This document shows, piece by piece, positions 9,260 through 19,611 of a DNA stretch of 64,000 nt. This stretch comes from Fasciola hepatica (taxonomy: Eukaryota; Platyhelminthes; Trematoda; Plagiorchiida; Fasciolidae). Numbering within the stretch: the first letter of the stretch is position 1; each line of letters starts with the position of its first letter. The translations under genes and the position numbers were made by a program. The notes below the pieces were generated by a model. That model was not told the DNA's origin, made no database searches, and saw only the letters and a list, made by a program, of their open reading frames with translations. The stretch is from contig CANUEZ040000179.1 of assembly GCA_948099385.1 (NCBI GenBank), forward strand, positions 11,922,001 to 11,986,000, in the 5' to 3' direction.

Positions 9260-12200
9260 GTTACGCAACTGACCGCCTCTTCGTGGTTCCGCTGGGAGGG
9301 GTCTAATTCCGGCTTCGGCTGGGGCTAAATGTAACCAAGGACGAGCCAATCACCCGTTCAGGATGACGGGTGACTATTATGCAGTCAACTTATGTGGTAT
9401 CTACACCCCTCGGTGGGACCTCCTGCTCATCTTCGGCTCCTCGCGGGGCAATTCGTGGTTGTTCATCTGATTCAAACTCTGGCGTGGTTGAAGCTGAACT
9501 TAGTTTCGCTTGCAAATGTGGACGTTTGTTTGAATCGCGAATCAGTCTTGGTCAACGTTGTCAACACGGTCTTGTCGCTCAAGTCAACAAATAAAGTGTA
9601 AGTGTTATTATTCAACCATTGTGGAGTGAAACTTGGAGTTCTCGAGATGGTCAAGCTTTGGTCCCACTGATTGTACTGCTTTTAATCGTGGCGTGCTCCG
9701 GAAAGATCTCTCCACGTTTTCATCTGGCTTCTTTGAAAGTCGTTCAGTCGGGCTTCGTTGGGCTGCTACTACTCTGCCCGACGTGGCTAACCAATATGGT
9801 GCTCCATTGACTCCTGATCATCCTCAGACTCCACAGCTGGTCGATGGCGCGTGTTTAATGTGGGTTGACTGTTCTTCCACCGCCTGCTACTTCTCGTGAT
9901 AAGACTCTTTTGCCTTCGAACCGTCTCAGTTCATTGGTACAAAACTGATCGTTTGCGTAAGATGTGTGGCTATCATAGCCAAATCCTTCCCTGAAAAATA
10001 ATTGGTGCACTTTATAAATATAAACGGCCTTTCAGCCATTTGGCCTGTTTGCACCCGGAATGGTTGATTCGACTTCGGTCGGTTCAAGCTACTACTGGTC
10101 ACGAAATGGTTTACTGATCTGCTTGGCTGGCTTTACTCATCCTTGATTCTGCAGAGCTGATCACGTGCTTTCTGTCTCGATGACTCCAACCTCGTCCGTG
10201 ATTCTGGACAGGCGGTGGCACGCTGTCTGCCCACCGGACCTTGGAGTCTATTGATGATTTAGACGGTGAGTAATGTTATATCTGATTTTCCGAAAGAACC
10301 ATAAAAAGGTAGGCTTTGGCCTGACCTCCTACTAATCGTCACTGATTGGAGTGCCAGTGTCTTGGATGTCAGCTGGGCACATTTGGTCCTAGATGAACTT
10401 CTGTTTCTAAACAATCCGAACCTTTGGCACAAGACTCGGGTTTGCCAAGGATGTCCGACTATAACTTCGAAACGTGGCTTCCCTCGGGCTCAATATGCTT
10501 AAGTTAAGAAACTCTACACTACAAGCAGAAAAGATCGCACTGGTGTCGTCTTATCTAGCGATCGGAAAGCTGCTTATATGAACTATACTACTCAACCTTC
10601 AAAACTTCTGGTCTATTGAAAAAGCCTCTGCGTTCATCAGAGTCATCCTGACCCCTGCCCGATCCTGCAGCCATCTGATCAACACCCTCTTGACAATGGA
10701 CTCAGTCTTAGCGCGCAAGGTCCTGGAGGCGCTTAAATAAATCGAGCCGACCGCTCCGAGCTCAAATCGACTGACAGCAGTGAACATGCTGCACATGAAT
10801 CAGGCGGACTTAGCTCGACTGCTCAATGCGCTGCTTGTCCTGGTGACTTCCACTCAAAAGGTCAGCAAGGCCCGGATCACATTCGTACAAAAGCAGAGCA
10901 GTCCAACAGGTCCTCGTTCTTTGTCATCTATTGTCATAACTTCTATTCTGTTGCGGCCGTCCCATAAGGTCTTGGCGAGTCGCTGGAGGGGCAAGCTTTG
11001 TTGCTGTGTCACTCTGGTGAATGACCTTTCACCAACTGGATGGCTAATCCGAGGTCCCAAATACTCTGAATGTGATCCTTTGGTCGGTCCATCGGAACTG
11101 CTTGCCAGTGACCTCGGGGTTCACGAGTATTTTGAAGATGTTTGACTTGATCTTCCATGATACACTCCTCAGAGTGGCGCAGACAGCTTATTTTCCGGAA
11201 ATAATGGTAGTATAACTGATTTCTAGTAGTCGTTGAAATACGCGTAACACAGTCCAAAAAAGCCAGGCAATCAATTGTGGGTTTCAATACGGTTCCTTAT
11301 AAAACAGTCGTAAAGATAACACGGAAATTGTACAAACCTAGACGATAACCGCTCCGATAACTAGAGTCGGCCAAATACATGCAATTCAGGACTGTTTGAG
11401 GTCCAAGTGGTCAAGCCAACGAAATGTCTATGGAAAGTGTGGTTCAAAGGTCACAGGACAAAGTTAGTGCACGAGCCAGTCAGCGATCGCTCACGGTCAA
11501 TGTCCGATGTGTGGTTTAACGAATGTGCAGATGTGGCACAAAACGTTAGTGGAAGACCAATTTTGGGTGAGGACAGGGAAGGGTCAGATCGATCATGATT
11601 TGGAGCCTCTAGTTTGATTGTTTTGTCGGTTACAGGTGGGGTATCTAATCCACATGCAGGCAATGCACTCATACTAGAAGGAATATCAGTTACGTGCTTC
11701 CAAGGTGTGTGCGAAGGGGATCTGTTATTTCCTGTGCTACGTATTGCGGGTATGGACTGGGTGATTACCATCTCCTGTCCTGATACTGATCTTATCGCTG
11801 GCAGGATGCTTGCCATTTATCTGGTGCAAGCCGATAATCTGGTCCTCTTCTCTAGGAATGCTGATTGACTATGGAAACGCTCTGGCGGACGCTGAGGTGA
11901 ACATCGGTAATGACAAGTCAGTCGGGATCATGCTGCTTAATCATTTCAAAGGTAGACGCTTGGTCTTATAGCCTAACAATTACGGAATCGACGAGAAGTT
12001 GGAAACCTCTTGGTTTTCGTCAAACGCTGAAGTGTTTTGGCTTGACATTCAACTGGAAAGGACTGGTACTACCAGGTTCAACAGACAAACTTGAGCCACC
12101 GTTATAGTACATTACTCAGAATCCCCTAAAAAAGTACCAGAGTTCGGACATCTTGGTTCGGTTCACACTTCCACAGATCTAATGTGTACTGGTTCTTGGT

Positions 12201-12557
12201 GTCGCTCATCGCTGAACACTTAAACGTATGGACACCATGGTTTGCAAGGAGGTACGTGCTTAACTTAGCCTAGCGCTGACCTTTTACGCGAACAGATCAG
12301 CAGGAGGGTGGGGACTCCGCAACCTATCCATTTCAATACTTCTGGCTCAACAGGAATGTGTGGGACACCTGGTACTTCCGTCTCTAGACCAGGCACTTTG
12401 GCCGCCTCTGCCAGTATCTTTCATCAACGGATTTGACAAACCAATCCTCCAGTCAGATTGGGCCCTACCATATCTGCCATTAAACGTGAAACGGCTTCTA
12501 CCTGGACGAAGGATTTGCTTGGTTCTTGTAATGGCCGTTAAATGCGCTGTTTTTTGA
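9260..12557 (+). mobile_element. R2-like LINE, copy A (3'-truncated, dead)
   Basis: Domains appear in R2 order on the plus strand. (1) An N-terminal zinc-finger remnant, FACKCGRLFESRISLGQ, at about 9,503-9,594, matches 'C..C.R.F.s..gLgqH'. (2) An RT region includes KVLASRWRGKLC (about 10,970-11,000) and KMFDLIFHDTLLRVAQTA (11,137-11,190), the 'kaFDsvsHd.ll' motif A segment. (3) A degenerate 'GVRQGDPLSP' follows near 11,680-11,740. (4) ADNLVLFSRNAD at about 11,827-11,868 is the 'YADDlvLfs' box with the second Asp replaced by Asn. (5) RSAGGWGLRNLS at about 12,293-12,330 is the R2-clade 'GGLGi.nl' thumb. Many stops and frameshifts are present. The copy ends abruptly at 12,557, before the CCHC and endonuclease parts seen in copy B. 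Insertion in rDNA is not indicated by the flanks. Confidence 0.75.
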
Positions 12558-13520
12558 TGGACAGCCAACTTCATAGAGTGCGTTGAAAATATCTATACAC
12601 AGGACATCTTCCACGTTCGCGCTATCTTCTTTCATCATCGTTTCTTGGAAACTGTTTTCCATGCAATATGAGTTCCCTTATCATACAGTATTGTGAGTCT
12701 TCCAGTAATATTACTGGACATCAAAAGCGGCTCGGGGAAAATTCCTCTGCTAGCTTCCTCTTTTTGACCCAGGGTGATCAGTTGAAAAGAGTTTGACTAG
12801 ACCTACATACGTGAAGAGGTTACCACCTTTTGTTTACCTAAATTATAGGCTTACAGGCTACTACTACTGAGAAGATAAATTCTTCAAGCCCTACTGGTTT
12901 AGAGATAATCTATTTAATCAATTCTAACTCATCACTGTAGAAACGGTAACTGCAGAAGTCAGTCGATCCTCATACTGAAAGAAGTTATCACTTAAGTATA
13001 TCGATAACAATCAGTGATTAGTTCAGTGAAGCCGTAATTCAGTAGTTCATGATTTCTTATTTCGTCATATTCGTGACAGACGGGTAGTGACAAAAATAAG
13101 GCTTCGTCTAAATTTTGAGTACTACTACTAGCCGCATAAAAGTAGGCCACGAGGATTTCTGTCCAACAGCTGAGCCACTACGTGCTAGTTATTATGCATA
13201 TACGGTTAAATAATTCTGCCCCTATCCTGTCATGTACGAGGACAAAAAGAGAATACAATCGTCCCCTTTCACGAGATTAGAGCAGGCCTGTAGTTTGATC
13301 GGTAGGAGATTCGATTTAGGAATCACCCTGATTCACCTTGCAGCATCAACACTGGACTTACCACTGAAATTCCCGGATGCAATTTGCAGCTGTTTTTTTC
13401 GACGCAGAATCCTTTCACCGAATGGGTCCATTCGTTTGCTAGTGGCAGGTTTCTACTACGCCACAGTCAATGGCGAAAGGGCTCCCTCTCACGTGTTGTT
13501 GATCTTATGCAAACCTTTGT
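12558..13520. other. No recognisable gene
   Basis: Unique DNA to the right of copy A. It holds a 96-codon plus-strand frame at 13,232-13,522 with no motif I recognise. Nothing else is supported. Confidence 0.35.
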
Positions 13521-13522
13521 GA

Positions 13523-13695
13523 CCCAGCCCGGATAGACTAGTGGTTAGGTGTCTGAATTACAATCAGTCAGCGGAAACCCGTTCTCCATCTCCGGTGGCG
13601 ACCCAGTGTATTCTTACCACTGATGGCTTCGAACTGGGCAGATAAAACCGCTGTACTGTCTCTCTTCTGTTTTCAATGGTGCGCTTCTCGTTGAT
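13523..13695 (+). repeat. tRNA-derived SINE family B, degenerate copy
   Basis: It shares with the SINE at 15,151 the start 'cagcccggatag' plus a gcggttaaggtg-like A-box region, and the tail 'gctgtac.gt..ct...ttttcaatggtg'. The B-box region is divergent. The hammerhead core is broken: a ctgatgg stands where ctgatga is required, and the stem II and GAAA segments are not aligned. Confidence 0.6.
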
Positions 13696-15150
13696 AATAG
13701 GAGACCAGTTAGCAGTTAGCAGTCAGAAAATTCAACGAAAAGAACACGCTCTTAGTGAATATCCTAGTTGGGGATATTGTGTAAACTTCGGGCTGAGGCT
13801 AGAGAAGACTTGCATGACCGTGTTTGGCGAACGAGGTGTCTGAGATCGTTTATTCCTTTCGTTAGACAGATTCTTAAGATATTTATCCATTTGTCTTCAA
13901 TATAATTTTGAAAAGTATTCGTTTCTACTTTTCCCCACTTCTATTACTTTGCTTTTGAAATCAGTGAAGAAGATGATTTTGAAGATTTTGTTCTATCAAC
14001 AGTTTTTAATGGTCAGTTGTTTGAGATGAAAAGAAGTAGAGGGGTTAATCTGAGTCATCCCGGTTTCTGACCAAGACTGTGAAGAGTAACCGGATTACTT
14101 GATTACCTAAGTCCCGAGAGATCTAAGTAGCTCGCAAGCATGAAAAGCTAGAAAACCAAACACCCACGGCTTGTCTGAACTATGAAAATATTAGCTCATT
14201 TATCTTGATAAACTGAGTGGAGATTTCTCCCACGGTAACCACCAAGTCAGTTTTGTAACATAGGATTGAAAGGTACGACAAATTTGGGACTAAGAGATAA
14301 ATATGGTTGACCTGTGAGACATTCGAAATCAAGCATGGATGCCACCCGCGCTGAACTGCCTCTTGCCTTTTGTCAACTCAGCTACCAATTTACTTAGGGG
14401 ACGATGGATTTCCATCATTCCTTCCATAGTGTGTTTAGTATATGTTACCGGAAACAATTCACTGATTTACTGATTTGAGCACTGTGATGGGATGAGTATT
14501 TCTCCAATTGAAAATTGCCAAAACGTGATGGATACTTTGCCAAAATAGAAGAAAATTTATGATATGAGTGGTATTGCTTTGTACTTGGAATACAAGACAA
14601 AAGTCCTTCAGAAGCATAACACCGGTACTTTTCCGCTCTACCATCTTTATACTTGAACACTCCACAGTAGATTTACAGCTGTAATCTTACTCGAATTGTA
14701 CGGAGCAAGTATGGACGAGGAGTCCATTTTTAAAACTACTCACAATGACTGTTTCAAAGCTGTTTCGTCGGCTGACACGGTTAACCCTCAAAACGAGGAC
14801 ATATGATTGTGTGCTTCTGGGGGAATTTTTGTCCTATTGCCTAGATAAAATACTATACTACTCATATAGTAAATCCAAACTTCCAGCCATGTGTCCTTAT
14901 TCGAGACCTTAGTTGCGTCAGCCGAATAAATAACTTTGGGGATAATCTCTTTGTGATTTTATTATTAGACTCTGCTTAAGCACACCCCAAAGGATTCAAA
15001 TGAGATTAAAGCTGTAAAACACGGCTATCTAAAACCTTCAGCTGCCTTCTTCCAGTTCTCCAGAGAAGAAAATATGCCTCGTTGTATAAAACAAGACAAA
15101 CTCTTATTTGCCCATATAAATGGAAATGTAGATGTTCAGCAAACCGTTGA
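13696..15150. other. No recognisable gene
   Basis: AT-rich spacer. Overlapping minus-strand frames at 14,445-14,665 are Ser/Tyr/His-rich and motif-free. I see nothing to annotate. Confidence 0.4.
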
Positions 15151-15345
15151 GAACCAGCCCGGATAGCCTTGCGGTTAAGGTGTTCGATTCACAGTCGTTC
15201 ACTCCGGGTTCGAGTCCCCGTGTGGGCTCGGTCGATGTGCACTGCTGATGATTCCCAACAAGGATGAAACAGCTGTACAGTGCTTCCATGCTTTTCAATG
15301 GTGAGTTGAGCGTTCAAGCTGCATGGTGAATCATATTATATACAA
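15151..15345 (+). repeat. tRNA-derived SINE family B with hammerhead
   Basis: A Pol III-type head contains A-box-like tagccttgcggttaagg (about 15,164-15,180) and a perfect B box ggttcgagtcc (15,207-15,217), within a tRNA-like sequence closed by agccc and gggct. The body carries a hammerhead motif at 15,239-15,283 and ends near ttttcaatggtgagttg. tRNA-head SINEs with an embedded hammerhead are known from schistosomes (SM-alpha). This copy is distinct in sequence from the other hammerhead SINE in the window. Confidence 0.8.
15239..15283 (+). ncRNA. Type I hammerhead ribozyme motif (SINE family B)
   Basis: Stem I is perfect: gcactg at 15,239-15,244 pairs with cagtgc at 15,278-15,283. The core CUGAUGA lies at 15,245-15,251. 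The stem II region tcc/gga has a six-base loop (15,252-15,265), but its closing 10.1-11.1 position is U/U instead of G/C. GAAA lies at 15,266-15,269. Stem III is minimal (A-U, C-G, loop AGCU), followed by the cleavage triplet GUA at 15,275-15,277. All catalytic-core bases match the consensus except the weakened stem II closing pair, so activity is possible but probably reduced. Confidence 0.72.
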
Positions 15346-15462
15346 ATCTAATCTCATACTACTCAATTGCAAATAAATGGAAATCTCGAAGACGCCATGG
15401 AAAACCCGCAGCAGGTCAATCGCGTCTGCCACAGACTACCAATGGGTTACTCTTCCGGAGGA

Positions 15463-16035
15463 TAACACAAGGTGGCAAACAAGCTCATTTCAGTGAGTAG
15501 TAATCATGTCATTGCACCACTTTTTATATGAACAATGTTAAGTGAACAGAAGAGAAATCAGGTTGAGGCGATGAGTTAAAATTAAATGTGGGAGAGGGAA
15601 TCAGATCTCTCTTGCGTGACCTAGATCCGTCTCTGGACCGTGAGTGGGTTTCTGTGGTGTCATTAGTCAAATCAACGGATCTGTGGCTTACCTGTGGGTA
15701 GGGGGTGAGCCGTGGAAGCCTTAGAGCTTGCTCGAACTGTTTTTGGGCGCACAACGGGGGATTGTAGAGACGAATGCATACTGCTTCCTCAGTGGCCAGA
15801 ACACGGCAGCTCTCCAATCTTGATTGTCCACTTCGAACTTAGTAAATTGGCCGGAACGCTTTGGTCACATTCACTGAGTTTTTAGACCGAACAGGATGTG
15901 AACATACAGCGCTCGTAATTACTTTGATTGCTCCAGTGTTCAACCAAGCTGGGTGGTGGTCACGGACACGTTCGGATGAGTGTCTGGTCGTACGGCCAGT
16001 TTACACTGTCCACAATCTCGCAAACAGTCTTACTG
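15463..16035 (-). mobile_element. Penelope-like element, 3'-terminal fragment (copy B)
   Basis: Counterpart of the fragment at 6,970-7,550. The antisense sequence near 15,928-15,990 matches the GIY-YIG region of the element at 26.7 kb even more closely than copy A does (ggtggtcacggacacgttcgg region). The open frame 15,524-15,817 (minus) is the C-terminal tail, with SRSRDGSRSRKRDLIPS. 5'-truncated and broken. Confidence 0.8.
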
Positions 16036-16459
16036 ATCCCAGTGTTACTGTCTACAGCTCACTTTCCATTTCGGCGGAGTGTTGATTGGCAGAAGGCAGC
16101 GTTGCTTCAATCGGAACATGTCAAAGTACACACTGAAACTGTTGGCAAAACCGAGAACATAGCCCGCCGCAGTCACGCAGAATGACACGAACTCCTTATC
16201 GATTGGGGAAACTAAATCGTGCTAGGTCATAGAATTAGCCTGATCTAAGTGAGATACTGCGCAGTCCAATACCGAAGGTATTATCACTTAGCTACGGAAT
16301 ATTTATCACGGTACGTCAGCTCTAATCCTGAGAACAGAAAGGTTGAGTACAAAATTTTGTTCACCCTTTCAATGACCCAAGAAAGAACCATCCTCCAACA
16401 AGGAGCGCAATTTTTAAGCCTTCAGAGAAGCTTAACTTGCTGTGATATTTCTTTTTCAG

Positions 16460-16603
16460 TTTTAGTAATGGCTTGATATGTATCACGCTCTCGATCGACA
16501 AGAGTAAACGAAAAACCCCCATCTTGAGACTTATTTCTCCTTTCCATTTGGATGCGAAAATGTCCATTGTTTCAGACATTGTGAAAAATCTGATGACCAG
16601 AAG
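16460..16603 (+). other. Exon-like island B, duplicate
   Basis: Copy of 7,978-8,121 with the same acceptor (tttctttttcag) and donor (gtgagt). Three base differences leave the frame intact: GAT/GAC and GTT/GTG are silent, and AAA/AGA is conservative. Unidentified protein; the antisense strand is also open. Confidence 0.35.
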
Positions 16604-17568
16604 GTGAGTGAAGAACGGGCAGAAGAGTGACGGAAAACGTGGTCGATCGATGAAGGGAATTGACGGGTCCATAAGACGCGTCTTGTCAAATATAACGGAT
16701 GACCCAATATGGCCAAGACGTCCTTTTAGGTCAGTTTTCGGAGTCGTCCAAGGTTAATCAATGCACAAATTAGAGGAACAGAAGACACTGTGGAGCTTCA
16801 AGAACCAAATCATTAGGTTTTGAACAGGATGAAAATCGTTTTATACCTGTTTGGTTGTGCAAAAGTTTTGGTCAAGCAAGAATCTTTGGTTCAAATACAA
16901 CAATGGGAAATATAGAGTATAGAATCAATGTACTAGTGGATCAGCCAAACAGAACTTTTCTTTTGTCAATCGACTTCTAAATATTCTGAGAAGAAAGTTG
17001 AAAAGGCGAATTGACTTTGACGTCCAGTAATCAAATATGAGTTGTACCCAGGCCTTTCTAAATACATCAAAGCTTTACTGGAAATGCAGACGAATTTCCA
17101 ACTCAGGACTTGTTGATTACAAGAATGGGATTTGTTTTCCGAAATTCAGCTCAGAAAAATATTGAAAAAAATCCATTCTTTCAGTATTTTCGGTCCACAC
17201 TCTGTGAAAGGGCTGCAGTATGTAACAACCTCATTTCCGAACTGCAGCAGTGAGATGTAGAAAGAAAATATCTAATGTTGCGCAAACGGTCTTTGCACTT
17301 TTAACCATCGGACATGGCATAAAGCTTTGATTTATTAGCATTGTTTGGTTACTCATGGACTAACAGCTCAGCAATTCAATCGGTTTTCAGAAAAAGCTCA
17401 ATTTCGACCTGCAGATTTGCGGAGTTCACAGGTGATCAGATGGTTCTGAAGGTGTTTTCTCAAATCACAGTGGTATGATGTATCTATCACTCATTGTTTG
17501 TGAGCTTTCTATGGATGATATCGTAATGGAAACAGAATAGTCAAGTTTCGTGATCGATGTCTTCACAG

Positions 17569-17633
17569 CACCAAGGTACAACTAGCGTGACAATCACTGA
17601 GTTGTATGATGTGACCGTTTTGATAACTACCAG
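17569..17633 (+). other. Exon-like island C, duplicate
   Basis: Copy of 9,086-9,150. The acceptor gtcttcacag is kept, and the donor is gtgaat instead of gtgaga. The reading is kept, with Gly to Val and Leu to Ile changes. Unidentified. Confidence 0.25.
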
Positions 17634-17779
17634 GTGAATTTTACATAAATATATATAAGAAACTTTTTCAGTATGAACATTTAATGAAGAGATCCTTTTA
17701 AAAGCTGATGTGGTCTTCGCTGATACGTATTGAATGGGAGTAGCTATGATTATCTGACTTGTAGTTATTAGTATTGAAA

Positions 17780-19611
17780 GCCCCTTCGTGGTTCTGCTGG
17801 GAGTGGTCTAGTTTCGGCTTCGGCTGGGGCTAAATGTAACCAAGGAAGAGCCAGTCGCCCGTTCAGGATCACGGGGGACTTCTACGTAATCAACTTATGT
17901 GGTATCTCCACCTCTCGGTGGAGTCTTCTGCTCCTCGCGAGGCAAGTGGTGGTTGTTCATCTGGTTCAAACTCTGGCGTGGTTTAAGCTGAACTTGGTTT
18001 CGCTTGCAAATGAGGACGTTTGTTTGAGTTGCGAATCAGTCTTGGTCAAAGTCGTCAACACGCTCGTTTCACTCAAGTCAACAAATAAAGTGTAACTGTT
18101 ATTATTCAACGATTCGCAGGATGACAAAGCTTTAGTTCCATTGATTGTACTGCTTTTCATCGTGATGTGCTCCGGAAAGATCTCTACACTTTTTAATCTG
18201 GCTCCTTTGAAAGTCGTTCAGTCGGGCTTCGTTGGGCTGCTACTACTCCGCCCGACGTGGCTAACCGAGATGGTGCTCCAGTGACTCCTGATCATTCGCA
18301 AACTCCACAGCTGGTCGATGGCGCGTGTTCAATGTGGGCTGACTGTTCTTCCACCGCCTGCTACTTCTCGTGAAAAGACTCTTTCGCCTTTGAACCGTCT
18401 CAGTTCATTGGTACAAAACTGATCGTTTGCGTAAGATGTGTGGCTATCATAGCCAAATCCTTCCCTGAAAAATAATTGGTGCACTTGGTAAACACAAATG
18501 GCTCTTTGGCCTTTTGGCCTGTTTGCACCCGGAACGGTTGATTCGACTTCGGTTGGTTCAAGCTACTATTGGTCATGAAATGGTTTACTGATCCGCTTGA
18601 CTGGCTCCACTCATCTTTGATTCTGCGGAGCCTGTCACATGCTTTCTGTCTCGCTGACTCCAACCTAGTTCGTTATTCTGGACAGGCGGTGGTAGGCTGT
18701 CCGCCCACCGGACCATGGTGTCTATTGATGAGGTAGAGTGTGAGTAATTTTATCGGTGATCTTCCGAAAGAACCATAGGACGGTAGGCTTTAGCCTGACC
18801 TGCGAATCGTGGCTGATTGGCATGCCAGTGTCTTCGATGTCAACTGGGTACATTTGGTTCTAGATGAACTTCTGTTGCTAGACATTCCGAACCCTTGGCG
18901 ATAGATTCGGGTTTGTCGTGGATATCCGATTCCAATTTCGAAACGTGGCTTCCTTCGGGTTCAATATACTTAGGTGAAGAAACTCTACACTACATACAAG
19001 AAGGATCGCGTTGGTGTCGTCTTATCTAGCGATCAGAAAGCTGCTTATATGAACTATACTACTCAACTTTCAAACCTTCTAGTCTCTTGGAAAAGCCTCT
19101 GCGTTCATCCGAGTCATCCTGACCCCTGCCAATTTTTGCAGCCATCTGAACAAAACCCTCTTGACAATGGACTCAGTCTTAGCGCGCAAGGTCCTGGAGG
19201 CGCTTAAATAAATGAAGTCAACTGCTCCGAGCTCAGATCGACTGACAGCAGCGAACATGCTGTACATGAATCAGGCGGACTTAGCTCGACTGCTCAATGC
19301 TCTGCTTGTCCTGGTGACTTCCACTCAAAAGGTCAGCAAGGCCCGGATCACTTTGGTAGAAAAGCGGAGCAGTCTAACAAGTCCTCGTGCTTTGTCATCT
19401 ATTGTCACAACTTCTATTCTGTTGAGGGCCGCCTCATAAGGTCCTAGCGAGTCGCTGGAAGGGCAAGCTTTGTTGCTGTGTCACTCTGGTGAATGACCTC
19501 TCACCAAATGGATGGCCAATCCGAGGCCCCAAATACTCTGAATGTGATCCTTTGGTTGGTCCATCGGGAGAGCTTGCCAGTGACCTCGGGGTTCACGGGT
19601 ATTTTAAAGAT
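17780..19611 (+). mobile_element. R2-like LINE copy B, 5' part
   Basis: The N-terminal zinc-finger remnant at about 18,000-18,080 reads FACK, a stop, then GRLFELRISLGQSRQHARF, better preserved at its distal end than copy A. The RT beginning follows (KKLYTTYKKDRVGVVL at about 18,975-19,025, and a 'hKVLASR' segment at about 19,435-19,460 interrupted by a frameshift). The LINE is cut at 19,611, where a Penelope-like element begins, and resumes at 22,252. Stops and frameshifts throughout make it dead. Confidence 0.75.
19607..19611 (+). other. Left target-site duplication of Penelope insertion
   Basis: aagat, repeated at 22,252-22,256 on the other side of the insertion. The uninterrupted copy A reads through this site once, near 11,134-11,141. 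Confidence 0.6.

Larger units (their letters stand above)
6970..12557. repeat. Large duplicated block, copy A
   Basis: This stretch is collinear with 15,463-23,672. Landmarks are shared: the Penelope-like 3' end (7.0-7.5 kb with 15.5-16.0 kb), a nearly identical 1.4-kb spacer (7.74-9.15 kb with 16.22-17.63 kb), and the R2-like LINE (9.26-12.56 kb with 17.78-19.61 plus 22.25-23.67 kb). Spacer identity appears well above 90% by eye, while the flanks inside the LINE are more diverged. The left edge coincides with the 3' terminus of the Penelope-like element. The right edge falls after the shared 'tttttgatggacagc'. Confidence 0.85.

Noticed and set aside
13523..13695. Hammerhead ribozyme in the decayed SINE at 13.5 kb
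   Set aside because: The core reads ctgatgg, no stem II pairing is found and the GAAA box is out of place, so only sequence descent from the 15.15-kb family is supported.
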